Shown piece by piece: positions 25,243 to 34,244 of a stretch of 64,000 nucleotides of DNA. Both the position numbers and the translations under genes were made by a program. The notes under the pieces are model-generated. The model made no database searches, was not told where the DNA came from, and was given only the letters and a program-made list of their open reading frames with translations. The DNA is from Rhizobium sp. LC145. GTDB lineage: Bacteria; Pseudomonadota; Alphaproteobacteria; Rhizobiales; Rhizobiaceae. The stretch lies in contig NZ_LBHV01000003.1 in the NCBI RefSeq assembly GCF_001005825.1, positions 496,001-560,000 on the forward strand, read 5' to 3'. The stretch's first letter is position 1. The number at the start of each line of letters is the position of its first letter.

Positions 25243-26217
25243 ATGAAGTTCAGATTGACGAGCATTCTCGGCGCAACCGCCGCCGTTCTGGTTACCGCGC
25301 TTGCCGCGCATGCCCAGACGACGCTGAAATGGGCGCATGTCTACGAGACGTCCGAACCGTTCCACACGGAATCGGTCTGGGCGGCGGAAGAGATCGCCAA
25401 GCGCACCGAAGGCCGCTACAAGGTAGACGTCTTCCCGGCCTCGCAGCTCGGCAAGGAAGCCGATATCAACCAGGGCCTCAAACTCGGCACCGTCGATATC
25501 ATCATCTCGGGCTCGAGCTTCGCATCGCGTGAATATCCGCCGATCGGCGTCACCTATTTCCCCTATATTTTCCGCGATCCGAGCCACCTGATCGCCTATA
25601 CCAAGAGCGACGTCTTCAAGCGCCTCGCTGAAGGATATGAGGAAGCCTCCGGCAACCACATCACCGCCGTCACCTATTACGGCACGCGCCACACGACGGC
25701 GAACAAGCCGATCGAGAAATGCGCCGACATGGCCGGCCTGAAGATCCGCGTGCCGGATGTGCCTGCCTATCTCGCCATGCCGCGCGCCTGCGGCGCCAAC
25801 ACCACGCCGATCGCCTTTGCGGAGGTCTACCTCGCGCTGCAGAACGGCACGGTCGAGGCCCAGGAAAACCCGCTCACCACCATCGAAGCGAAGAAGTTCT
25901 ACGAGGTCCAGAAGAACATCATCCTCTCCGGCCACATCGTCGATCACCTCAATACGGTGGTCTCGAAGACGCTCTGGTCGAGCCTTTCGGACGAGGACAA
26001 GAAGATCTTCTCCGAAGTGATGGCTGAAGCCGCCGAACGCGCCACCAAGATCATCGAGGAGCGTGAAGCCGCGCTCGTTGCCAAGTTCAAGGAGCAGGGC
26101 CTGACGGTGACGGAAGTCGATAAGTCCGATTTCGAGAAGACGGTTCTGGAGAAGGTCACCTTCGAGGAGTTCGGCTACAAGAAGGAAGACTGGGAAGCCA
26201 TCCGCGCCGTTCAGTAA
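25243..26217 (+). CDS. TRAP transporter substrate-binding protein (DctP family)
   Basis: A 324-residue periplasmic protein with a signal peptide (RLTSILGATAAVLVTALAAH then AQ) and the DctP fold (LKWAHVYETSEPFHTESVWA, FPASQLGKEADINQGL). The carboxylate-binding Arg lies in GLKIRVPDVPAY, and NGTVEAQENPL is typical. It delivers a sugar acid to the DctQ/DctM permease encoded downstream. ATG 25243 has GGGAGGA upstream. A hairpin follows the gene, which would allow extra expression of this component. Confidence 0.94.
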   Translation: MKFRLTSILGATAAVLVTALAAHAQTTLKWAHVYETSEPFHTESVWAAEEIAKRTEGRYKVDVFPASQLGKEADINQGLKLGTVDIIISGSSFASREYPPIGVTYFPYIFRDPSHLIAYTKSDVFKRLAEGYEEASGNHITAVTYYGTRHTTANKPIEKCADMAGLKIRVPDVPAYLAMPRACGANTTPIAFAEVYLALQNGTVEAQENPLTTIEAKKFYEVQKNIILSGHIVDHLNTVVSKTLWSSLSDEDKKIFSEVMAEAAERATKIIEEREAALVAKFKEQGLTVTEVDKSDFEKTVLEKVTFEEFGYKKEDWEAIRAVQ

Positions 26218-26225
26218 AATCGTCC

Positions 26226-26253
26226 ATGCCCGGCATCAGGCGATGCCGGGCAT
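26226..26253 (+). promoter_or_regulatory. Intercistronic hairpin between dctP and dctQ genes
   Basis: ATGCCCGGCAT (26226-26236) and ATGCCGGGCAT (26243-26253) pair perfectly over 11 bp around CAGGCG. There is only a short T-stretch after it, so partial termination or 3'-end protection of the binding-protein message is more likely than full termination. Such hairpins commonly raise binding protein over permease levels. Confidence 0.65.
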
Positions 26254-26287
26254 TTCCAGTGTTTTCGATTTCAGCGGAGCTTTGCGA

Positions 26288-26860
26288 ATGACGGAGCAGC
26301 AACACGCGCCGATCAGCGTCGAAGAAATGGCCCATGCCTTCGAGGAGGATGTCGGTCCGGCCGATCTCTCTCCCTATGCCGTGGAGGACTGGCTGACCCT
26401 TGCCATTTTCTGGGGCATGGCAATCTGCGTCTTCCTCCAGTTCTTCACCCGTTACGCCTTGAACAACAGCCTGGCCTGGACGGAGGAAATCGCCGCGAAC
26501 TGTCTCGTCGTCATCGTCTTCTTAGGTTCGGTGATGTGCGTGCGCATGGCGCGCCACATCCAAGTGGACCTTCTCTACCGGTTCCTGCCGCCGAGGGTCG
26601 GGCGTGCGCTCGAGCTTCTGGTCGATTTCATCGTCATCGGCTTCTTCGCCTACACCACCTGGCTCATGTGGCGTTACATCGCCATCGTCGGCAACGAGCG
26701 CATGGTGACGGTCAACCTGCCGCGCGGCTACGTCTTCTATGCCGTGTTCGCAGCCTTCGCGCTGATGCTGGCGCGCTCCGTGCAGAATTTCGTCAAGGAC
26801 ATGATCAACGAAAAATCCGTTCGCGAAAAGGCGAGCGAAACCGGCGTTCAGGGGGTCTGA
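26288..26860 (+). CDS. TRAP transporter small permease (DctQ family)
   Basis: A 190-residue membrane protein with four hydrophobic helices (LAIFWGMAICVFLQFFTRYA, CLVVIVFLGSVMCV, LLVDFIVIGFFAYTTWL, FYAVFAAFALMLA) and the DctQ signature NNSLAWTEEIA. It is the small partner that joins the DctM transport subunit. ATG 26288 follows CGGAGCTTTGCGA. It ends 3 bases before the large permease. Confidence 0.92.
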   Translation: MTEQQHAPISVEEMAHAFEEDVGPADLSPYAVEDWLTLAIFWGMAICVFLQFFTRYALNNSLAWTEEIAANCLVVIVFLGSVMCVRMARHIQVDLLYRFLPPRVGRALELLVDFIVIGFFAYTTWLMWRYIAIVGNERMVTVNLPRGYVFYAVFAAFALMLARSVQNFVKDMINEKSVREKASETGVQGV

Positions 26861-26863
26861 CCA

Positions 26864-28270
26864 GTGCTTCTTCTTATCGGATCCTTTTTGCTCCTCATGA
26901 TCATCGGCACACCGATTGCTGTGTCGCTCGGTGTGTCATCGCTGCTCTATCTGGTGATCTACGGCGTCGCGCCCGATATCATCGCCGCCCAGCGCATGAT
27001 CGCCGGCGTCGAAAGCTTTCCGCTGATCGCTGTCCCGTTCTTCATCCTCGTCGGCAATCTGATGAACATCGCCGGGGTGACGAGCCGCATCTATAAATTC
27101 GCCCTGTCGCTCGTCGGCTGGATGAGGGGCGGCCTGGCGCAGGTCAACATCATCGGCTCGGTCGTCTTCTCGGGCATGTCCGGAACGGCGCTCGCCGATG
27201 CCGCGGGCATCGGCACGATCGAGATCAAGGCCATGAAGGATCACGGCTATCCGGTCGAGGCCGCTGTCGGGGTCACCGCCGCGTCCGCGACCCTCGGGCC
27301 GATCTTCCCGCCGTCGCTGCCCTTCGTCATCTACGGCATGATGGCGAATGTCTCGATCGGCGCCCTGTTCATGGCCGGCATCCTGCCGGGCATCGTCATG
27401 ACGCTCCTGATGATGCTGACCGTCTTCATCTTTGCCTACCGCAAGGGCTGGGGATCGGACACGCCGTTCGAGTTGAAGAAACTCGCGTCCGCGTCTCTGG
27501 AAGTGGCCATCGTTCTCTGCTTCCCGGTGGCGGTCTACCTGCTGATCCTGGCGGGCCTGTCGATCAACGTGGCCGTGCTGGTCGCACTCGTCGCACTCAT
27601 CGCGCTGGACTGGTATTACGATTTCTCCGCCGTCATGGCGCTGATGACGCCGGTGCTCCTGATCGGCGGCATGACCATGGGCTGGTTCACCCCGACCGAA
27701 GCTGCGGTTGCGGCGGTCATCTGGTCGCTCTTCCTCGGCCTCGTGCGGTATCGTACGATGACCTTGAAGACGCTCGCCAAGGCGAGTTTCGATACGATCG
27801 AGACCACGGCGTCGGTGCTGTTCATCGTCACCACCGCCTCGATCTTCGCATGGCTCCTGACGGTCAGCCAGGCGGCCCAGCTGTTCTCCGACTTCATGTT
27901 CTCGCTGACGGACAATTGGTGGACCTTCCTGATCATCGTCAACATCTTGCTGCTGATCGTCGGTGCCTTCCTCGATACGATCGCCGCGATCAGTATTCTG
28001 GTTCCGATCCTGATGCCGATCGCTGCCCGCTATGGGATCGATCCGGTGCATATGGGCCTGATCTTCACGCTGAACCTGATGATCGGTCTCTTGACGCCGC
28101 CGGTCGGCATGGTGCTGTTCGTGCTTTCGCGGATATCGAAACTGTCGGTAGAGCGGACGACGATGGCCATCCTGCCATGGATGATTCCGCTCTTCCTGGC
28201 TCTGATCCTCATCACCTTTATTCCGACGATCACGCTCTGGCTGCCGACGCAGCTCGGCCTGATCAAATAA
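26864..28270 (+). CDS. TRAP transporter large permease (DctM family)
   Basis: A 468-residue polytopic protein, longer than the usual 425 but with all family boxes: FILVGNLMNIAGVTSRI, FSGMSGTALADAAGIG, SATLGPIFPPSLPFVIYG, and the C-terminal MGLIFTLNLMIGLLTPPVG. It is the sodium-driven transport subunit. The GTG at 26864 follows a GGGGGT Shine-Dalgarno-like run in the end of the upstream gene. Translation is probably coupled to dctQ. Confidence 0.93.
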   Translation: MLLLIGSFLLLMIIGTPIAVSLGVSSLLYLVIYGVAPDIIAAQRMIAGVESFPLIAVPFFILVGNLMNIAGVTSRIYKFALSLVGWMRGGLAQVNIIGSVVFSGMSGTALADAAGIGTIEIKAMKDHGYPVEAAVGVTAASATLGPIFPPSLPFVIYGMMANVSIGALFMAGILPGIVMTLLMMLTVFIFAYRKGWGSDTPFELKKLASASLEVAIVLCFPVAVYLLILAGLSINVAVLVALVALIALDWYYDFSAVMALMTPVLLIGGMTMGWFTPTEAAVAAVIWSLFLGLVRYRTMTLKTLAKASFDTIETTASVLFIVTTASIFAWLLTVSQAAQLFSDFMFSLTDNWWTFLIIVNILLLIVGAFLDTIAAISILVPILMPIAARYGIDPVHMGLIFTLNLMIGLLTPPVGMVLFVLSRISKLSVERTTMAILPWMIPLFLALILITFIPTITLWLPTQLGLIK

Positions 28271-28281
28271 GGATGGGGCAG

Positions 28282-29325
28282 ATGCAAACGAGACTGGCAC
28301 GCCTCTATGGCCAGCGGGATCTCAAGGTCGAGGAGGCGCCGGTTGCGGCGCCTCGCGAAGGCGAGGTGCTGCTGAGGATGGCGGCGGGCGGCATTTGCGG
28401 CTCAGACCTGCATTATTACCAGGACGGCGGCTTCGGCCCCGTCCGGGTGCGGGAGCCGATCATTCCGGGCCATGAGGCGGCGGGCTATGTGGAGGCATTG
28501 GGGCCGGGCGTCTCAGGCCTCGCGATCGGCGATCTTGTCTCGGTCAATCCGAGCCAGCCCTGCGGCCATTGCCGCTTCTGCGAGGAGGGCTTGCCCATCC
28601 ACTGCCTCAACATGCAGTTCATGGGCAGCGCCATGCGTCTTCCCCATGCGCAGGGCATGTTCCGCGATTGGCTCGTGGTGCCGGCGATCCAGTGCCATCC
28701 GGCCGGTAAGACGGTGAGCGCCGGTGAGGCGGCCTGCGCCGAGCCGCTGGCCGTCTGCCTGCATGCGGTATCGCGGGCCGGCGATCTCAAAGGCAAGCGC
28801 GTGCTGGTCACGGGCGCCGGGCCGATCGGCGTGCTCGTCGTGGCCGCTGCCCGTCATGCCGGAGCCGGCGAGATCGTCGTGACCGATCTCACGGATGCGG
28901 CTCTGGAAAGAGCTGCTGCCATGGGCGCTGACAGAACGGTGAACGTGGCGACGAATGCCACCGATCTGGCGACATTCGAGGCGGAGAAGGGCTATTTCGA
29001 CGTGGCCTTCGAATGCTCGGCGGCAGCACCGGCGATCAGGACGGCCGTGGCGGCGGTGAAGCCGCGCGGGATGATCGTCCAGGTGGGCGTTACCGGAGAC
29101 GTGCCGGTGCCCTTGAACGCGCTGGTCGGCAAGGAATTGCAGTGGATCGGGTCGCAGCGCTTCGACGACGAATTCGCGATCGCCGCCGACCTGATCGGGC
29201 GACGCGAAATCGATGTGCGGCCGATCATCTCCCACACCTTTCCGATCGATCAGGCCGTGGCGGCCTTCGAACAGGCAGGCGACCGCACGGCCGCCTGCAA
29301 GGTGCAACTGACTTTTCTCTCCTGA
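28282..29325 (+). CDS. Zinc-dependent L-idonate/L-gulonate 5-dehydrogenase-like enzyme
   Basis: A 347-residue medium-chain dehydrogenase. Catalytic zinc ligands are in GGICGSDLHYY and GHEAAGYV, four structural-zinc Cys in PCGHCRFCEEGLPIHC, and the cofactor loop is VTGAGPIGVLVV. It is closest in style to L-idonate 5-dehydrogenases. With UxuB and UxuA immediately downstream, oxidation of L-gulonate to D-fructuronate fits best, because UxuB would then reduce fructuronate to mannonate. L-idonate to 5-ketogluconate remains possible. ATG 28282 is used; ATG 28273 is an in-frame alternative. Confidence 0.85.
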   Translation: MQTRLARLYGQRDLKVEEAPVAAPREGEVLLRMAAGGICGSDLHYYQDGGFGPVRVREPIIPGHEAAGYVEALGPGVSGLAIGDLVSVNPSQPCGHCRFCEEGLPIHCLNMQFMGSAMRLPHAQGMFRDWLVVPAIQCHPAGKTVSAGEAACAEPLAVCLHAVSRAGDLKGKRVLVTGAGPIGVLVVAAARHAGAGEIVVTDLTDAALERAAAMGADRTVNVATNATDLATFEAEKGYFDVAFECSAAAPAIRTAVAAVKPRGMIVQVGVTGDVPVPLNALVGKELQWIGSQRFDDEFAIAADLIGRREIDVRPIISHTFPIDQAVAAFEQAGDRTAACKVQLTFLS

Positions 29326-29334
29326 GGGGTTTTC

Positions 29335-30528
29335 ATGCGGCATACATGGCGTTGGTTCGGCCCGGTCGATAAGGTAACCGTTGAGGATGCGGCGCAGGCC
29401 GGTGCCAAGGGCATCGTCAGCGCGCTTCACCATATTCCGACAGGGGATGTCTGGCCTGTCGAGGAGATCGCCAAGCGCCACGAGGAGATCAAGGCGGGCG
29501 GCCTTTTTTGGGACGTGGTGGAAAGCGTGCCCGTCTCCGAAAGCATCAAGACGCAGACCGGCGAATGGCGGAGCCACATCGCCAACTGGCAGGAATCGCT
29601 GCGCCGTCTTTCGGCCTCGGGCATTCGCACCGTCTGCTACAATTTCATGCCGGTGCTGGACTGGACCCGCACGGACCTGCGCTGGACGGCCCGCCACGGC
29701 GCCAAGGCCATGCGCTTCGATCTCATCGATTTCGTAGCCTTCGACATCCACCTTCTGCAGCGCCCCGGCGCGCCGGAAGATTATGACCAGGCGACGCGCG
29801 AAAAGGCTGCGAAGCGTTTTGCCGAAATGCCGGACGAGCGCCGCTTAGCGCTGTCGAAGAATATAGGCGCCGGCCTTCCGGGTTCGGCCGACGGATACAC
29901 CCTGCCGCAGTTGCGAGAACACCTGGCGACCTATGACGGCATCAGCCGCGAAAAGCTGCAACAGCACCTCATAGATTTCCTCTCGGAAGTGACGCCGGTG
30001 GCGGAACAGGTCGGCATCAATATCTGCGCTCATCCCGACGATCCGCCGTGGGCGCTGCTCGGCCTGCCGCGTATTCTTTCGACCGAGGAAGACTACGCGC
30101 ACATGCTGCGGCAGGTGGATAGCTCCGCCAATGGCGTCACCTTCTGCACCGGCTCGCTCGGGGCCCGCGCCGAAAACGACCTGCCGGGCATGGTCGAGCG
30201 CCTTGCGCCCCGCATTCACTTCGTCCATCTGCGCAACGTTCATCGGGAAGAGGAGGGAACGCCTTGCTCCTTCTATGAGGACGAGCATCTCGAGGGCCAC
30301 ACGGACATGGTGGCGGTGATCGCCGAGCTGCTGAAGGAAGAAACGCGCCGCAGGGCGGAAGGCCGCGCGGATCACGAAATCCCGATGCGTCCGGATCACG
30401 GCCAGGAAATCCTCGACGACCTGAAGCGTGGCGCGCAACCCGGCTATCCGGCCATCGGCCGATTGAAGGGTTTGGCGGAACTGCGCGGTATCGAGCGGGC
30501 GCTCTCCCACAGCCAATATGGGCTTTGA
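29335..30528 (+). CDS. uxuA: Mannonate dehydratase
   Basis: A 397-residue TIM-barrel enzyme that dehydrates D-mannonate to 2-keto-3-deoxy-D-gluconate. Typical segments are TWRWFGPVDKVTVEDAAQAG, VSALHHIPTGDVWP, YNFMPVLDWTRTDL, NICAHPDDPPW and FVHLRNVHRE. Metal ligands are expected among these His, Cys and Asp residues. Length agrees with the family. It follows the dehydrogenase by 9 bases and precedes uxuB by 2, so all are one operon. Confidence 0.95.
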   Translation: MRHTWRWFGPVDKVTVEDAAQAGAKGIVSALHHIPTGDVWPVEEIAKRHEEIKAGGLFWDVVESVPVSESIKTQTGEWRSHIANWQESLRRLSASGIRTVCYNFMPVLDWTRTDLRWTARHGAKAMRFDLIDFVAFDIHLLQRPGAPEDYDQATREKAAKRFAEMPDERRLALSKNIGAGLPGSADGYTLPQLREHLATYDGISREKLQQHLIDFLSEVTPVAEQVGINICAHPDDPPWALLGLPRILSTEEDYAHMLRQVDSSANGVTFCTGSLGARAENDLPGMVERLAPRIHFVHLRNVHREEEGTPCSFYEDEHLEGHTDMVAVIAELLKEETRRRAEGRADHEIPMRPDHGQEILDDLKRGAQPGYPAIGRLKGLAELRGIERALSHSQYGL

Positions 30529-30530
30529 TC

Positions 30531-31946
30531 ATGGACCGCCTTTCCGCTTCGACCCAATTCTCCGGCCCGGTCGTGCTGCCGGCCTATGATCGCAAGGCGC
30601 TGGAACCGGGCATCCTGCATATCGGCCTCGGTGCCTTCCACCGTGCCCATCAGGCGGTCTATACCGATGCGGCGCTGACCGAGGAGTTCGGCCCATGGGG
30701 CATCATCGGCGTCAGCCTGCGCTCGGCGGATATCGTCCGCGAACTCAACGAGCAGGACGGGCTCTATTCGGTCGTCACCCGCAGCGGCGCGGGCGAAAGC
30801 GTGCAGGTAGTCGGCTCGATCATCAAAGGGCTGGCGGCGGTAGAAGAACGCGATGAACTGCTGAGGCTGCTTGCCGATCCCGAAATCAGGATCGTCACCA
30901 TCACGGTCACGGAAAAGGCCTATGGGCTCGACCCGGTGAGCGGCGGGCTCGATCGTGGCCATCCGTCGGTGAAGGCCGATCTCGAAAACCCTGCAGCGCC
31001 GATCGGCATTCTCGGCTATCTCGTGGCCGGCCTCGCAAGCCGCAAGAATGCAGGCCTGCCGCCGTTCACGGTGCTCTGCTGCGACAACCTGCCGACCAAT
31101 GGCCGCATCGTCCGGGGTCTGGTGATCGAGATGGCTGGCGCCAACGATCCCGCGCTCGCCACCTGGATATCGGAAAAGGGAGCCTTCCCATCCAGCATGG
31201 TGGACCGCATCGTGCCGGCCGCGACGGAGGAAAGCCGCGCCCGCGCAACCGCAATGCTCGGCGTCGAGGACCGGCAGTCGCTGGAAACCGAGCCCTTCAT
31301 GCAATGGGTGATCGAGGATCATTTCATCTCCGGCCGCCCGAAATGGGAAGCCGGCGGCGCACTCTTTGTCGATGACGTGGAGCCCTATGAGAAGATGAAG
31401 CTCCGGCTTCTCAACGGCGCGCATTCGATGATCGCCTATCTCGGGCAATTGAAGGGCCTGGAATTCGTGCGCGACGTCATGGCCGTGCCGGAATATGCGC
31501 AATTGGCGCGGCGGCATATGCAGGCGGCGGTGAAGACGCTTGATCCGGTGCCCGGCATCGACCTCAAGCACTATATCGACCAGTTGATCGAGCGCTTCGC
31601 TAATCCGACCATCGCGCACCGGACGCGCCAGATCGCCATGGACGGCACGCAGAAGCTGCCGCAGCGCATCTTCGCCGGCACGGTGGACGATCTCGCGGCG
31701 GGCCGCGATGCCGCCTCCTTCGCCTATGCGACGGCGCTCTGGATCGCCTATGCGAAACGCACGCCGGATATCGACGATCCGCGGCGGGAGGAAGTCCGGG
31801 CGGCGGCCGCGCAAGCATCCCCGGATGATCCCTCGGCGCCGTTCTTCGCCATTCCGGGGCTGTTTCCGCAGGCGCTTGTCGGGAACCGCGGATGGCGGGA
31901 TCGGGTCAATGCGAAGCTCGAAGAGATCGAGGCGGGGCGCATCTGA
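30531..31946 (+). CDS. uxuB: Mannitol dehydrogenase family protein; D-mannonate oxidoreductase
   Basis: A 471-residue long-chain dehydrogenase. The N-terminal Rossmann part has ILHIGLGAFHRAHQAVYTD; the catalytic Lys is in the KMKLRLLNGAHSMIAYLG box. Such enzymes reversibly reduce D-fructuronate (UxuB) or tagaturonate (UxaB) with NADH. Being directly after uxuA, UxuB is preferred. ATG 30531 lies just behind the uxuA stop. Last gene of the operon, followed by a mosaic repeat. Confidence 0.9.
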   Translation: MDRLSASTQFSGPVVLPAYDRKALEPGILHIGLGAFHRAHQAVYTDAALTEEFGPWGIIGVSLRSADIVRELNEQDGLYSVVTRSGAGESVQVVGSIIKGLAAVEERDELLRLLADPEIRIVTITVTEKAYGLDPVSGGLDRGHPSVKADLENPAAPIGILGYLVAGLASRKNAGLPPFTVLCCDNLPTNGRIVRGLVIEMAGANDPALATWISEKGAFPSSMVDRIVPAATEESRARATAMLGVEDRQSLETEPFMQWVIEDHFISGRPKWEAGGALFVDDVEPYEKMKLRLLNGAHSMIAYLGQLKGLEFVRDVMAVPEYAQLARRHMQAAVKTLDPVPGIDLKHYIDQLIERFANPTIAHRTRQIAMDGTQKLPQRIFAGTVDDLAAGRDAASFAYATALWIAYAKRTPDIDDPRREEVRAAAAQASPDDPSAPFFAIPGLFPQALVGNRGWRDRVNAKLEEIEAGRI

Positions 31947-31961
31947 CTGCTACCGGGATTA

Positions 31962-32165
31962 GCCCCTCACCCTAACCCTCTCCCCGCAGGCGGGGAGAGG
32001 AGACGTGCCCTGCGGCACGGTCGCGGTCGTGGCAGAACGGTGCGGCATATCCCTTCTCGGAAGAGATTAGCCATCCTCGACGTCGGAGAAGGAGTTGAGC
32101 GAGTGCCACGCGCGTCCTTCTCCCCGTCAGAACGGGGAGAAGGTGCCGGCAGGCGGATGAGGGGC
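31962..32165. repeat. Intergenic palindromic repeat, copy 2
   Basis: A 204-base element separating the convergent uxuB and fuconate dehydratase genes. It begins GCCCCTCACCCTAACCCTC, contains the hairpin CTCTCCCC...GGGGAGAG, and ends with the same 50-base block as copy 1 (32116-32165). Its hairpins may also stop transcription from both sides. Confidence 0.75.
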
Positions 32166-32176
32166 AGACCCCGAAA

Positions 32177-33454
32177 CTACCCCCTGAATGTATAGTCCGC
32201 GATCGACTGCGGCTTCATCTCGATCGAGAAGCCCGGCCGCGAGGGCGGCATGTAGGCGGCGTTGCGGATGACGCAGGGATCGACGAAGTGCTCGTGCAGG
32301 TGATCGACATATTCGATGACGCGGCCTTCCTTGGTGCCGGAAACCGCGACATAGTCGATCATCGAAAGATGCTGGACATATTCGCAAAGCCCGACGCCGC
32401 CCGCATGCGGCCAGACCGGGAGATTGTATTTCGCCGCGATCAGCAGCACCGCCAGCACCTCGTTCAGCCCGCCCATGCGGCATGAATCGATCTGCACGAT
32501 ATCGATCGCGCCTTCGGCGATGAACTGCTTGAACATGATGCGGTTCTGGCACATCTCGCCGGTCGCGACCTTCACCGGACCGATCGCCTGGCGGATCTTG
32601 CGGTGGCCGGCGACATCGTCGGGGCTCGTCGGCTCCTCGATGAAGAAGGGATTGGCGAAGGCGAGCTTCTTGACCCAATCGATCGCCTGATCGACTTCCC
32701 ATACCTGGTTGGCGTCGATCATCAGGTAACGGTCGGGGCCGATCACCTCGCGGGCGATGGTCAGCCTGCGGATATCGTCCTCCAGATCGCGGCCGACCTT
32801 CATCTTGACGTGGTTGAAGCCGGCATCGACGGCTTGCCTGCAGAGACGGCGCAGCTTTTCTTCCGGATAGCCGAGCCAGCCGGCCGAAGTCGTGTAGCAG
32901 GCATAGCCTTCGCGCTTCAGCGTCTCGATCCGCTCCGTCTTGCCGGCCTCGGCTTTTTTCAAGATCGCGACGGCCTCCTCACGGGTCAGCACGTCGGTGA
33001 GGTAGCGGAAATCGACGATATCGGCGATTTCTTCCGCCGAAAGCTCGGAGACGAGCTGCCAGACAGGCTTTTCTTGTTGCTTGGCAAGAAGGTCCCAGAA
33101 GGCGTTGACGACCGCTCCGGTGGCAAGGTGCATGGCGCCCTTGTCCGGGCCGATCCAGCGGAGCTGGCTGTCGCTGGTCAGATGCCGCCAGAACTTGCCG
33201 GGGCTGGCGCGGAAGGCTTCGAGTTCCTGGCCGACGACCAGGTGCCGCATGGCCTTGATCGCCATGCAGCAGATGTCGTTGCCGCGGCCGATGGTGAAGG
33301 TAAGCCCATGGCCCGTAAGCCCCTCGCTATCGGTATCGAGGATGACGTAAGCCGCCGAATAGTCGGGGTCCGGGTTCATCGCATCCGAACCGTCGAGGCT
33401 TTGCGAGGTCGGAAAGCGCAGATCGAAAACGCGAAGATCGGTGATGCGGGTCAT
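32177..33454 (-). CDS. L-fuconate dehydratase (enolase superfamily)
   Basis: A 425-residue enolase-superfamily acid-sugar dehydratase. Metal ligands are in MIDANQVWEVDQA (Asp), FFIEEPTSPDD (Glu) and VATGEMCQNRIMF (Glu); the Lys base is in HVKMKVGRDLEDD and the His base in PVWPHAGGVGLCEY. Length and the motif GLTFTIGRGNDICC fit L-fuconate dehydratase, which makes 2-keto-3-deoxy-L-fuconate. It is last in a nine-gene minus-strand locus for L-fucose. ATG 33454 follows AAAGAGAGAC. Confidence 0.92.
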   Translation of the reverse strand: MTRITDLRVFDLRFPTSQSLDGSDAMNPDPDYSAAYVILDTDSEGLTGHGLTFTIGRGNDICCMAIKAMRHLVVGQELEAFRASPGKFWRHLTSDSQLRWIGPDKGAMHLATGAVVNAFWDLLAKQQEKPVWQLVSELSAEEIADIVDFRYLTDVLTREEAVAILKKAEAGKTERIETLKREGYACYTTSAGWLGYPEEKLRRLCRQAVDAGFNHVKMKVGRDLEDDIRRLTIAREVIGPDRYLMIDANQVWEVDQAIDWVKKLAFANPFFIEEPTSPDDVAGHRKIRQAIGPVKVATGEMCQNRIMFKQFIAEGAIDIVQIDSCRMGGLNEVLAVLLIAAKYNLPVWPHAGGVGLCEYVQHLSMIDYVAVSGTKEGRVIEYVDHLHEHFVDPCVIRNAAYMPPSRPGFSIEMKPQSIADYTFRG

Positions 33455-33476
33455 GGGTCTCTCTTTATGGTGTGAC

Positions 33477-34211
33477 TCAAATGGTCCAGCCGCCGTCGAT
33501 CGCGAAGGCCTGGCCGGAAGTGTAGGTAGCGCCGGCGATGTAGACGGCGAGATCGGCGATCTCCTCCGGCGTGCCGAGCCGGCCCATAGGCTGGCGGGCG
33601 ATGAAGGCGGCGCGGGCTTCGTCGTAATTGCCCTGGGCGCGCATGCGGTCCTGCAGCGAAGGGCTTTCGACCGTGCCGGGGCAGATGCAGTTGCAGCGGA
33701 TGCCCTGCGCCACGTAGTCGGCGGCAACCGCCTTTGTAAGCCCGACGACGGCCGCCTTGGTGACGCCGTAGGCGAAGCGGTTCGGCACGCCCTTCACGCT
33801 GGAGGCGACCGAGGACATGTTGATGATCGAGCCGTCCTTGCGCTCCAGCATGCCGGGCAGCACGGCGCGGATGGTGCGGATCATCGCCTTGACGTTGAGA
33901 TCGAAGGCGAATTCGAGATCGCTGTCCTTCATTTCGAGGATCGAGCCGCCATGTACGACGCCGGCGCAATTGAAGAGGATATCGACCTTGCCGATCTTTT
34001 CGACCGCGGCCGTGACCGCGGCTTCGTCCAGAACGTCCAGCTTCGTCGCCGTCAGGTTGGGAAGCTTCGGGAGTTCGGCGAGCGCCTTTTCGTTGATGTC
34101 GGTCGCATGAACCGTGGCGCCGGCCTTGGCAAACGCGACGGCGCTGGCCCCGCCGATGCCTTGCGCGGCGGCGGTGATGAGTACGGTCTTTCCTTCGAGC
34201 GTCTTGGTCAT
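33477..34211 (-). CDS. SDR oxidoreductase, probable 2-keto-3-deoxy-L-fuconate dehydrogenase
   Basis: A 244-residue classical SDR with TAAAQGIGGASA, FNCAGVVHGG, catalytic Ser in NMSSVASS and the pair YGVTK, plus a C-terminal FAIDGGWTI. It is directly upstream of fuconate dehydratase (22 bases). In known non-phosphorylating fucose pathways this SDR oxidises ketodeoxyfuconate to the 2,4-diketo acid. The role is inferred from context; the family resembles DHRS6-type enzymes. Confidence 0.88.
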   Translation of the reverse strand: MTKTLEGKTVLITAAAQGIGGASAVAFAKAGATVHATDINEKALAELPKLPNLTATKLDVLDEAAVTAAVEKIGKVDILFNCAGVVHGGSILEMKDSDLEFAFDLNVKAMIRTIRAVLPGMLERKDGSIINMSSVASSVKGVPNRFAYGVTKAAVVGLTKAVAADYVAQGIRCNCICPGTVESPSLQDRMRAQGNYDEARAAFIARQPMGRLGTPEEIADLAVYIAGATYTSGQAFAIDGGWTI

Positions 34212-34244
34212 TCTATCCTCGATCTTGTCCAGTCGGTCCGGCGG

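Noticed and set aside
26936..28300. Minus-strand 454-codon frame opposite the DctM gene
   Set aside because: Extremely rich in Asp, Glu, Arg and Gln, typical of the complement of a membrane protein gene.
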